From a virus: a stretch of DNA of 22,800 bases. Where the stretch lies: positions 1 to 22,800 of IMG/VR virus record IMGVR_UViG_3300032207_000225; one strand, given 5' to 3'. A program made the position numbers and the translations under genes. The notes under the pieces were generated by a model. It searched no databases. It saw nothing but the letters and a program-made list of their open reading frames with translations, and had not been told where the DNA came from. Shown here piece by piece: positions 4,747-11,785 of this stretch. Numbering within the stretch: the stretch's first letter is position 1; every line of letters starts with the position of its first letter.

Positions 4747-5589
4747 GTCCCTGAATTCAACGTGTGTCAAGTGCTTAAGAATTGTTTCAGTAATCTCACC
4801 AGCACTTGACAATTTATACTCTAGGTCAAATACTGATGTGCCTGTGCATTTTGCTTCAATCACAGACTTATGATCTTCAGTAATCAATCCCGCTTCAACT
4901 AGAATAGGAAGAATACCATCACGATATTCTACTTCGTGATGTGCTTCTTTTATATTGCCTCTCTCTTGTGGTTCTAGTGATACCTGTGGGTGTGCAATTG
5001 CCAAGTTAAATGAGAAACTGCCGTCAAGGAAGATGTCAAATGTACCTCTAAGAGATCTTTTCTCTTTACAGAGTTTATTCATTTTGACAAGCATCTCGTT
5101 AGATGAATACTCATCTAGATTATATGTGGGATCATAGATTCTGATGCCAGCACAGTTTCCATCAGCATCATAATGAATTCCTTGTACAAGAGTTTCAAAG
5201 TAATCAGTCTCATCAGTCATCTTATCAACAGTCTCTTTGACTTGACTAAGATCGCCTAGATCACAGAATGATAAAAATGTATCCCATACCTGTTTGACTT
5301 CTGTGAGATTAGACCAATGCATCATAGTGTTCATACAATATGATTTGATCTCATCACCCACATACTCAATACCCACCACCTTGTAATCACTCATGATTGC
5401 AACGTCCAGGTGTGGATACTTATATTGATAAACTTTGTTTAGTTTAGCAGACAATGCACCACTGAAGGTGGGAAGATAAGCAGAATCAACCAGACCAGTG
5501 TATCTCCAGGGCATTCTCTCAAGGGTTGAGATATACTCTCCACTGTCTAAATTGTATCTGTCCTGTTTGAAAAAGATTTCAGAAAACAT
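4732..5589 (-). CDS. Unknown protein (285 aa) at the end of the oxygenase/fibre block
   Basis: I place the start at ATG 5589, right after the preceding stop (TAA then A then ATG); the open frame extends upstream to 5661 only through the other gene. The product opens MFSEIFFKQDRYNLDSGEY and is an acidic alpha/beta protein with no signal peptide or membrane span. Distinct segments are GIHYDADGNCAGIRIYDPTY (about residues 138-157), GTFDIFLDGSFSFNLAIAHP (181-200) and a C-terminal SVIEAKC near 242-248. I do not recognise the family. It follows three oxygenases and a 113-residue unknown gene with near-zero spacing, so it may share their task (modifying a small molecule or protein side chains), but that is inference from position. 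Confidence 0.7.
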   Translation of the reverse strand: MFSEIFFKQDRYNLDSGEYISTLERMPWRYTGLVDSAYLPTFSGALSAKLNKVYQYKYPHLDVAIMSDYKVVGIEYVGDEIKSYCMNTMMHWSNLTEVKQVWDTFLSFCDLGDLSQVKETVDKMTDETDYFETLVQGIHYDADGNCAGIRIYDPTYNLDEYSSNEMLVKMNKLCKEKRSLRGTFDIFLDGSFSFNLAIAHPQVSLEPQERGNIKEAHHEVEYRDGILPILVEAGLITEDHKSVIEAKCTGTSVFDLEYKLSSAGEITETILKHLTHVEFRDLTAS

Positions 5590-5590
5590 T

Positions 5591-5932
5591 TTAGTTCGCC
5601 ATGATAGTTTGACCTGTTGCATTGAACAGAGTATAGTGAATGTAATCCTCTGGTCTTGCACAAGATGCCTGATTTTCAGGGAAGTTTGATGTTAGAAACT
5701 CCTCTGTCTCTACCAGATCATGTACCTCAACAAATACAAACTCAGAGTTTTGTAATGCTGTGAATAGATCTAATGGTAGCAGATCTCTATACAAATCATA
5801 TGATGCATTGATAGCATCAACATCACTACTATTGTTCCAACCAGTTGATCTGAAATAGATCAACGACTTGTTATTACTAGCGACATAACGCTCAATGAAG
5901 TTATCAAAATAAAATACGTCGTAATTGTTCAT
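5591..5932 (-). CDS. Unknown protein (113 aa) between an oxygenase and the 285-residue gene
   Basis: ATG at 5932 overlaps the preceding oxygenase stop as ATGA. The product (MNNYDVFYFDNFIERYVASN...) is aromatic-rich and acidic, soluble, with no recognised motif. Its end (FNATGQTIMAN) touches the next ATG. The tight coupling on both sides suggests it works with the neighbouring oxygenase and the 285-residue protein. It is too short and unusual for me to assign a fold. Confidence 0.65.
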   Translation of the reverse strand: MNNYDVFYFDNFIERYVASNNKSLIYFRSTGWNNSSDVDAINASYDLYRDLLPLDLFTALQNSEFVFVEVHDLVETEEFLTSNFPENQASCARPEDYIHYTLFNATGQTIMAN

Positions 5933-6453
5933 TGTTCCTTAAGTAGTAGTTTCCAAGCAATAGTAATACGCAAACCAATGAATGATCTAGATGTCATCTC
6001 AGCAGCATGTGGAATCATGCCAGGAAATAATACTGCTGAGTTTGGTTTTGGGACGTGGAAGTAATCAGTTCCATCGTTAAAATGAAATGCTGTCTTACCG
6101 CCCCAGTCTAACTTCCACACATCATTTGCATAGAGTAAGAATGTTCTTCCTCTGTCATCATACCAATCTTGATGATAAGACCCTTGTGTGCCAAATGTAT
6201 GACCATTTGCATACACATCAAACACTTCATATTGTTGGTTGGTCTTTTCCTCAATGATATTTAGAAGATATGATGCAAAGAACTCATTATCTTTTAAATC
6301 CATGCGCCAGAAGGGGATGCCACGACGCTTGTCCCCATCAACATATGATCCATGACCAAAATACCAATTAGGACCAGAAACTGCATCTAGAATCTTTTCC
6401 CAGTCCTCTCGTGAGAATACATTACTATACTCTAAGATGTCAGATCTTCCCAT
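5929..6453 (-). CDS. 2-oxoglutarate/Fe(II)-dependent oxygenase (174 aa)
   Basis: This is a compact double-stranded beta-helix dioxygenase. The metal triad is visible as H94-x-D96 (in GSYHQDWYDD) and distal H149 (in FPGMIPHAAEM), followed by R162 (GLRITIAW), the likely 2-oxoglutarate salt-bridge residue. Such enzymes hydroxylate protein side chains, nucleobases or small molecules using O2 and 2-oxoglutarate; the HQDW and IPHAAE forms resemble prolyl-4-hydroxylase-like phage enzymes. The ATG at 6453 overlaps the preceding oxygenase gene by 14 bases, with AAGAGA upstream. The substrate is unknown; the nearby proline- and threonine-rich fibre proteins are one candidate. Confidence 0.85.
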   Translation of the reverse strand: MGRSDILEYSNVFSREDWEKILDAVSGPNWYFGHGSYVDGDKRRGIPFWRMDLKDNEFFASYLLNIIEEKTNQQYEVFDVYANGHTFGTQGSYHQDWYDDRGRTFLLYANDVWKLDWGGKTAFHFNDGTDYFHVPKPNSAVLFPGMIPHAAEMTSRSFIGLRITIAWKLLLKEQ

Positions 6454-7072
6454 ATTCTCTTATCAAGTTGATTCTAAACTGATCTAGTTTCTCTTGTACA
6501 TCTTTGCTTATGTCTGCCTCACAGATATACTGTGCAAACTCTGAAAGATAGTTTCTCATGAAAGAATCGTGAATGATAGATTCTGCCCAGCAAACAAATA
6601 CCTTACGTGATCCAGACTGAACCTTATTGACTTTGTGCCACAGTCCAGTAGGATACATGATTGCTTTTCCTGCCTCTAACTTGTATTCTACCTCTGTATT
6701 ACCAATCTTAAGGACTAGTTCGCCACCCTCATACTCTGATGGATCATTCAAGAAGCATGTGATACTATAGTGAGGGAAGACACCACCACATGGAATGTTG
6801 TCGATGTGGTAATCATAGTAAGCACCCTCATTATACTCAAGAAAGTATAACTGTGATGTTCTTCTGATATTATAGATGCTATAGATCTGCTTATTAATAT
6901 ATCCAGAAAACTGGTGGTTTATCTTCTCATATAATTTTCCATCACATGACATCTTACATCTCTTCTTAGGAGATGGGTTGGATATATTACCATCGACATA
7001 CTCTAGATTTTTTAGATTATCCTGTAGCCATAATAAAGCCTCGCCGTCGAGCAAATCAATTTCATAAATCAT
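6440..7072 (-). CDS. PKHD-type 2OG-Fe(II) oxygenase (prolyl-hydroxylase-like, 210 aa)
   Basis: The core matches PKHD-type hydroxylases (PiuC/YbiX group): H89-x-D91 in YYDYHIDN, GGELVL at 116-121, distal H146 in PTGLWHKVNKV, and R156 in SGSRKVFVCW followed by ES, as in the family's GxR...WxQS ending. The length is close to the family's usual 220-230 residues. It should be cytoplasmic and hydroxylate protein prolines or a related substrate. The ATG at 7072 overlaps the tail-chaperone-like gene stop as ATGA, so the enzyme is made together with a tail assembly factor, which points to a virion protein as possible substrate. Confidence 0.88.
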   Translation of the reverse strand: MIYEIDLLDGEALLWLQDNLKNLEYVDGNISNPSPKKRCKMSCDGKLYEKINHQFSGYINKQIYSIYNIRRTSQLYFLEYNEGAYYDYHIDNIPCGGVFPHYSITCFLNDPSEYEGGELVLKIGNTEVEYKLEAGKAIMYPTGLWHKVNKVQSGSRKVFVCWAESIIHDSFMRNYLSEFAQYICEADISKDVQEKLDQFRINLIREYGKI

Positions 7073-8022
7073 CCTGTTTGTCCGTCTAGTTCAGAATCGT
7101 CAGTGTAGTATAGACTCCAGTTTACTGGTACAACATCATCTACGTCAAGTAGTTTCATGATATCATATACTGCTTGTCTCACTTTCTTGAGTGATGGTGC
7201 ATATTGACCAGAGAAGTTGTACATGCTCTGCTCTCTGCTCTGCTGGAAGTCAGAACTTGCTGCAATATCATGTTTTACCCATTGATCAGGATCATTTGGA
7301 TCCATGAATGCTGGTGCTGGTGTTACACCATCTTCCTGCATACCATCTGGATACATCTGTCTATAAATCTTTGGATCTACAGGATACTTAACATCAAATG
7401 TATGTTTGAAGTATGCAAGACCATTCTCAAAATCTTCTGGTTTTTTCATAACCTGAGATCTCAATGCTCTCCTCCAAGCAATCCACTGGTCTTTTTCTCC
7501 TTCATAACTATCCTCAACATCAGGAAGAATTCTCCAGTCAGAACGTGCTAACAGTTCATTCTTTTGTCTTCTCGCTTTGATGTATCTTTGTTCAAAGTAG
7601 ATTGTCTCATCATTAATTTTTCTGATCTCTTTATTGACTGCTTCTTCTCTTACGATTAGCAGAGACTCATAAAAAGCAAGAGTCTGTTCTTTTAATTCAG
7701 TTGCTTGCTCAGCAGTAGCACTAGTAAATTGATAGGTTGCCCAGTAATCTTCATCAGTCTTGAAGTCATGCTTTAACTTCCTTCTCTGACATCTGTATGC
7801 ACCAGTGCTAAAATACTGGAAGTGATCTAACTGGTCCTTAGAGTTGTGCCAGAAGTCATCAACAACTCGATCGAGAAATCTTTCCTTCAACTCACCTCTA
7901 ATTTTAACTTTTTTAGTCTTTCTGCCAGGATACATCAAGTCTCCCTCGATGTCATTATTAATCAAGACAATATCATTGACAAAATCAATCTCAATTAAAG
8001 AAATTCTTTCTCTGGTTGTCAT
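7069..8022 (-). CDS. Tail-assembly-chaperone-like protein (317 aa)
   Basis: Residues about 144-225 contain RYIKARRQKNELLARSDWRI followed by a tryptophan/arginine motif (QWIAWRRALRS, 179-189), which fits the phage tail assembly chaperone pattern (R..R...LL..SDW...D......W...R.ALR) found beside tail fibre genes. The N-terminal 100 residues and the C-terminal 90 are additional and unrecognised; the full protein is longer than the usual chaperone of about 150-200 residues. A strong ribosome site (AGGAG, four bases from ATG 8022) and a GATAAATA element at 8071-8064 suggest it has its own late promoter. It likely helps fold or attach the fibres encoded upstream. Confidence 0.72.
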   Translation of the reverse strand: MTTRERISLIEIDFVNDIVLINNDIEGDLMYPGRKTKKVKIRGELKERFLDRVVDDFWHNSKDQLDHFQYFSTGAYRCQRRKLKHDFKTDEDYWATYQFTSATAEQATELKEQTLAFYESLLIVREEAVNKEIRKINDETIYFEQRYIKARRQKNELLARSDWRILPDVEDSYEGEKDQWIAWRRALRSQVMKKPEDFENGLAYFKHTFDVKYPVDPKIYRQMYPDGMQEDGVTPAPAFMDPNDPDQWVKHDIAASSDFQQSREQSMYNFSGQYAPSLKKVRQAVYDIMKLLDVDDVVPVNWSLYYTDDSELDGQTG

Positions 8023-8029
8023 GGATCTC

Positions 8030-8695
8030 CTACCTAGATTTGATGTACCATCCTGTCAAAATATATTTATCCTCACTAAAAACTGTATTGCCCTTGTGAG
8101 TATGCGTATAACCCGCTGGCCAGATGACAACAGTACCAGCAGTTGGACGAATTCTTCTCTTTTGGTATAAGAATTCAGTTTCTGCCTCACCCTCTGGCAA
8201 ATCATTTAGATAAATCATCCAAACAATCTCTCTAAGTGAATGTGCTTGATCAACATCTTCATAATGCCAAAGGTGATAACCACCTCCAGGTGGTGTCTTT
8301 TGCATCTTAATATCTGTTGAGATCAATGAAGCAATGTTCAGTGATGGATATTCAGAGATATAATGATTAAGACATGATGACAATATTGCCTGTATATCTA
8401 CACACAGTTTCTTGTTAGAATAATCTAACATAAATGCAAAGTCTCTTCTATTTTGAGCACCACCATATTGGTCCTCTGACTTATGCACTTTCTGTTCAGA
8501 TCCTCCAGGCAACTCTTGGAAGTCTTGATTATAATATGATCCAGTCTCTAGAACATGCTCACAATACTCAATTAACTTTTTACATGTGGGTCTAGGCATG
8601 AAGTTTTCCCAGACACCAATAAAATCATTAAAATCAGACTTAGTAAAGTCCTTCCTCTGCATTAACTCCAGAGGACGATATGGTTCAACTGACAT
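8030..8695 (-). CDS. 2OG-Fe(II) oxygenase of the phage WHYE type (221 aa)
   Basis: The segment GGGYHLWHYEDV (137-148), then MIYLNDLPEGEAETEFLYQ (160-178) and IWPAGYTHTHKGN (191-203), is typical of an oxygenase family common in large marine phages. The proximal iron motif is H144-Y-E146 rather than HxD, and the distal histidine is H198 or H200. K210 (EDKYILTGWY) sits where the 2-oxoglutarate arginine is expected. Fe(II) and 2-oxoglutarate use is therefore likely but with an altered site. The gene follows the 1014-residue collar fibre by ten bases; a CTAAATA motif lies 30 bases before its ATG. Confidence 0.82.
   Translation of the reverse strand: MSVEPYRPLELMQRKDFTKSDFNDFIGVWENFMPRPTCKKLIEYCEHVLETGSYYNQDFQELPGGSEQKVHKSEDQYGGAQNRRDFAFMLDYSNKKLCVDIQAILSSCLNHYISEYPSLNIASLISTDIKMQKTPPGGGYHLWHYEDVDQAHSLREIVWMIYLNDLPEGEAETEFLYQKRRIRPTAGTVVIWPAGYTHTHKGNTVFSEDKYILTGWYIKSR
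8064..8071 (-). promoter_or_regulatory. Late-promoter-like element (GATAAATA)
   Basis: GATAAATA (8071-8064) differs from the T4-type late element TATAAATA at the first base and lies 41 bases upstream of the ATG at 8022. It is inside the 3' end of the preceding oxygenase gene. It would give the tail-chaperone-like gene its own late transcript. Confidence 0.4.
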
Positions 8696-8705
8696 AACAA
8701 TGGAA

Positions 8706-11700
8706 TCAGAATGCTTTAATGATGTATTTAGTCTTATGGAATGGGTTGATGATTGGAACTTTTCTCTGTGGTCTCATAGTAACATCAGGAGTTGGTTTCT
8801 TGAAACTACTAGAGAACTTAAACTCTGCATCAGTCATGTCCATGAATAGTTCTGATTGATCAAACGCAACCTGCAAGGAAGCACCAACAGGATTACTTTG
8901 ACCTTCTACATTAGGATTAGTAGCAAGACCAGAACCATATGGAGCTCCAACAATACCAGGACCAGATAGACCGCCGCCAGTAAAGTCTGTCTGTGGATTA
9001 CCTACAATGTTCTGAGTAATCATATGACTGTGAGTTTGTGTTGTTCCACTACTAGGAGTATATGTCGAAATAGTAAATGTAGTTGGTTCTGTATCAATAC
9101 ACGCAGTTTGATTAGCACCACTAGCAGTATAACTTTGTAGCGGCAAACTGTCAGAATCAGCTCTAGGAGATCTCCACCATACCATATAACTTTGCTGTAG
9201 AGTAAGTTGAGCTCCACTATCAGCAGTTTGACTGGTTGGTAGATTATCAGCAATCCATGTATTAAAGTCAGTCCAAGCATCGGCAGAATAGTATCGTTCA
9301 AGTTCCTCAGCAAAGTTATTTCCTAAGAAAGTAGCCCATAAACCAACTACACTGTCTTGAGACCATGGAATTTCTGCCGCAGGAGAAGAATCTCTTTCAG
9401 GAGCATTAAGACCCATCATACCTCTAGGTGATGAACCAGGATTCATGTTAAATGGAATTAGAGGATCTCCACCATCACCTTCTACAACAGCACTAAGATA
9501 TAAGTGTTCGTGTTCAGGAACTCTTACAGATGTCTCACCAAGAGGTCCAACTAGTGCAGTAACAGCACCAGTAATAGTAAATGTTATACTATCTGTAATA
9601 GTTTCCAATCCGTCTAGTCTTACAGTACCAAGAGAGAAGAATTGACTCTGCAAACCTGTTTGTCCGCTGCCTTCAATCTGTTCTAGTGGCAATGCTCCAG
9701 CAGCATCTACAGTATCAAAGTACCAATATCCTCCCTCTGCACCAACATCAAAAATACCTTTGCCAGGTGTAGATACAGGTAAGAATGCAGAGTTTCCACG
9801 GGATGAATCAACAAATCCAGTGCCAGCAAGTTTTCTGTTTCTATAATCAGGAACATTGAAAGTACCAGTATATACTGGTGCTCCATATGCATCAAATGTT
9901 TCACTGACACTACCACCATACTCAGTTCCAATAACCTCATACAGTTCTCTGTATAATGATGCGTCTAGTTCTCTACCATCACATGATATAAATCCAGGAT
10001 ATCTAGAGTTCAGATCACCATCCAAATCACCATAACCAACAATAACATTCTCTTTTAGAATAGCACAAATAGTTCCTACAGAGTATCCATCAAACTTCTT
10101 AACTTTATTACTATACCATACCCCTAGGTTCGCTGCTGGTGGTGGTGCTACAGCATATGTGGTTACATTCCATGTAAAAGACACAGCAGGAATATTAGTA
10201 GCTTCAGTACCAACTACAACATCAGTAAATTCTGGTGTTCCTAGTTGATCTGCGGATAGTACAGTTAAAGTAAATGAAGTGTTGATTGCTGGATCAAAGA
10301 TCCTAGGACCTACAACTGGTGTATCAAAATCAATAGAGATCAATGCACCGTTTGATGCAGTGATAGTGATAGGTCTATTGATATCAGTTACTGTAACAGG
10401 CGAACTCGTGATATATGTTTCAGGAACTTGACCGAACTTATCATTTGGTGGTGAAAAGACAGCATCATAATCTGGTCCGCTACTAGTAATGATTGTCCAT
10501 GTTGGGATTGTCGTATCACCAACCTTGATTTGCATAGTGCGTGATTGACCAAAATCAGGATCTGACTTAGCATAGATGGTAATCTGATCACCATTTGAAA
10601 CATTAACAGGGAACACACCAACAGATCCATTATTAATCTTAATCTTGGTTTCAGTAGCAGTAGTGTTTGCTCCAACGACAGTAACTGGGACAGAAACACC
10701 AGGACCTAATCCAGTAATGCCACCAGGGGGCATTTTATTAGATGGAATAAGTGCATCTTCAATAACACCATTTAGATCATCAAATGACCATCCATTTACT
10801 CCTGTAGATGGTGGATTGCCTGTTTCTACACTCCAACTAGAAAGATCTGCGCCATCACCAATTGTCAAACTGGTTTCTTTAGGAGTAAGAGGAGTGTTTA
10901 ATGCTTGTAATTTTAACTGTAAGTAATCACCATTATTAACTGTTCCTGATGAGGATGAGAATGTTACACCATCAAGAACCTCGTATCCATCACCATTTGT
11001 AGTTGTACTGTTAGTAGATGATGCTGCCCACTCACCAGTATTAGTCAGCGAGATAAGTGCTGGTTCTGTTAAACCTTGAATTCTGATAATCTCAGAATAT
11101 GCAACTTCTTCAAGATCTAAACCAGTTAAATCTGTGAAGTTTGGAAATGGTTCTGGAATGTTTAATGGTTGTGTCTTGGTAGTAATTGTCCAAGTCTCAT
11201 TCGCAGTTCCAATTACCAGTGTAACAATTGTATCTTGGTTATTGAAATTTTGCGTTCTTGCTCGAATTTGAATTCGAGATCCATTCTGTACAACTTCAGA
11301 TCCTGTTCCTTGGATCCAATAGTCATCAGCGGCAACGCCATATGCAGGCATTGGATTGTTTGATTCATCTAATCTACCCCAATTTCCATCGCCATTATAA
11401 TCAATACGCATGGCGAAATACGTAATATCACCAGCAAATGTAGAACCTAATGCAACTGGTGCTTGTGTTGTTGGTGTTAAACCAGTGACAGTGATAATTG
11501 ACTCACCAGGACGAGATCCATCTCCATATGTGTATAGTGTATCCAGTTCAGCTGGATCAACCTCTTGAAAAGGAAATGGATCTGGTGTAAAGTCTTCAGG
11601 TACAGTTGTGATTAACCAATACTGTACTAGTTCACCAAGTTGAATGGTAACTGTCTGGGTAGTATCCCAAGTTGGGGGTGCCTTAAATCTAAACTGAACG

Positions 11701-11750
11701 TAATCACCCTCAGAAACATATACTGGTGTGCTTGAAAAAGAATATGTCAT
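8706..11750 (-). CDS. Tail fibre with Ig-like modules and tail-collar domain (1014 aa)
   Basis: The N-terminal half carries at least four beta-sandwich modules with the pattern NGDxxxxxxxA...TxxIGxxxxxW: around residues 12-49, 153-195, 271-312 and 384-424, and a looser one at 493-533. Residues about 556-650 are a phage tail-collar domain (GYSVGTICAILKENV, GFISCDG, NVPDYRNRK), and the C-terminal 360 residues form the receptor-binding type region with HxH motifs (PEHEHLY at 745-751, THSHMI at 906-911). The end KYIIKAF matches the terminal strands of the other two collar proteins here. It should be a trimeric fibre or short tail spike on the baseplate. A CTAAATA motif is 29 bases before ATG 11750. 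Confidence 0.85.
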   Translation of the reverse strand: MTYSFSSTPVYVSEGDYVQFRFKAPPTWDTTQTVTIQLGELVQYWLITTVPEDFTPDPFPFQEVDPAELDTLYTYGDGSRPGESIITVTGLTPTTQAPVALGSTFAGDITYFAMRIDYNGDGNWGRLDESNNPMPAYGVAADDYWIQGTGSEVVQNGSRIQIRARTQNFNNQDTIVTLVIGTANETWTITTKTQPLNIPEPFPNFTDLTGLDLEEVAYSEIIRIQGLTEPALISLTNTGEWAASSTNSTTTNGDGYEVLDGVTFSSSSGTVNNGDYLQLKLQALNTPLTPKETSLTIGDGADLSSWSVETGNPPSTGVNGWSFDDLNGVIEDALIPSNKMPPGGITGLGPGVSVPVTVVGANTTATETKIKINNGSVGVFPVNVSNGDQITIYAKSDPDFGQSRTMQIKVGDTTIPTWTIITSSGPDYDAVFSPPNDKFGQVPETYITSSPVTVTDINRPITITASNGALISIDFDTPVVGPRIFDPAINTSFTLTVLSADQLGTPEFTDVVVGTEATNIPAVSFTWNVTTYAVAPPPAANLGVWYSNKVKKFDGYSVGTICAILKENVIVGYGDLDGDLNSRYPGFISCDGRELDASLYRELYEVIGTEYGGSVSETFDAYGAPVYTGTFNVPDYRNRKLAGTGFVDSSRGNSAFLPVSTPGKGIFDVGAEGGYWYFDTVDAAGALPLEQIEGSGQTGLQSQFFSLGTVRLDGLETITDSITFTITGAVTALVGPLGETSVRVPEHEHLYLSAVVEGDGGDPLIPFNMNPGSSPRGMMGLNAPERDSSPAAEIPWSQDSVVGLWATFLGNNFAEELERYYSADAWTDFNTWIADNLPTSQTADSGAQLTLQQSYMVWWRSPRADSDSLPLQSYTASGANQTACIDTEPTTFTISTYTPSSGTTQTHSHMITQNIVGNPQTDFTGGGLSGPGIVGAPYGSGLATNPNVEGQSNPVGASLQVAFDQSELFMDMTDAEFKFSSSFKKPTPDVTMRPQRKVPIINPFHKTKYIIKAF
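8725..8731 (-). promoter_or_regulatory. Late-promoter-like element (CTAAATA)
   Basis: CTAAATA (8731-8725) lies 29 bases before the ATG at 8695 and within the last codons of the fibre gene. The TAAATA core is that of T4-type late promoters. Confidence 0.4.
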
Positions 11751-11778
11751 TCCGTTTAGATAATATCTCCAGTCTTAC

Positions 11779-11785
11779 TATTTAG
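11779..11785 (-). promoter_or_regulatory. Late-promoter-like element (CTAAATA)
   Basis: CTAAATA (11785-11779) overlaps the stop codon of the 989-residue gene and lies 28 bases before the ATG at 11750. The distance is almost the same as that of the motif at 8731-8725 from its gene, which favours a real signal. Confidence 0.45.

Noticed and set aside
6255-6265. CTAAATA inside the 174-residue oxygenase gene as a late promoter
   Set aside because: It is more than 300 bases from the next start, unlike the two intergenic copies.
8034-8059. TTGACA at 8059-8054 as a sigma70 promoter for the tail-chaperone-like gene
   Set aside because: At 17 bases the -10 reads TAGGTA, a poor match; the GATAAATA element nearby is more plausible.
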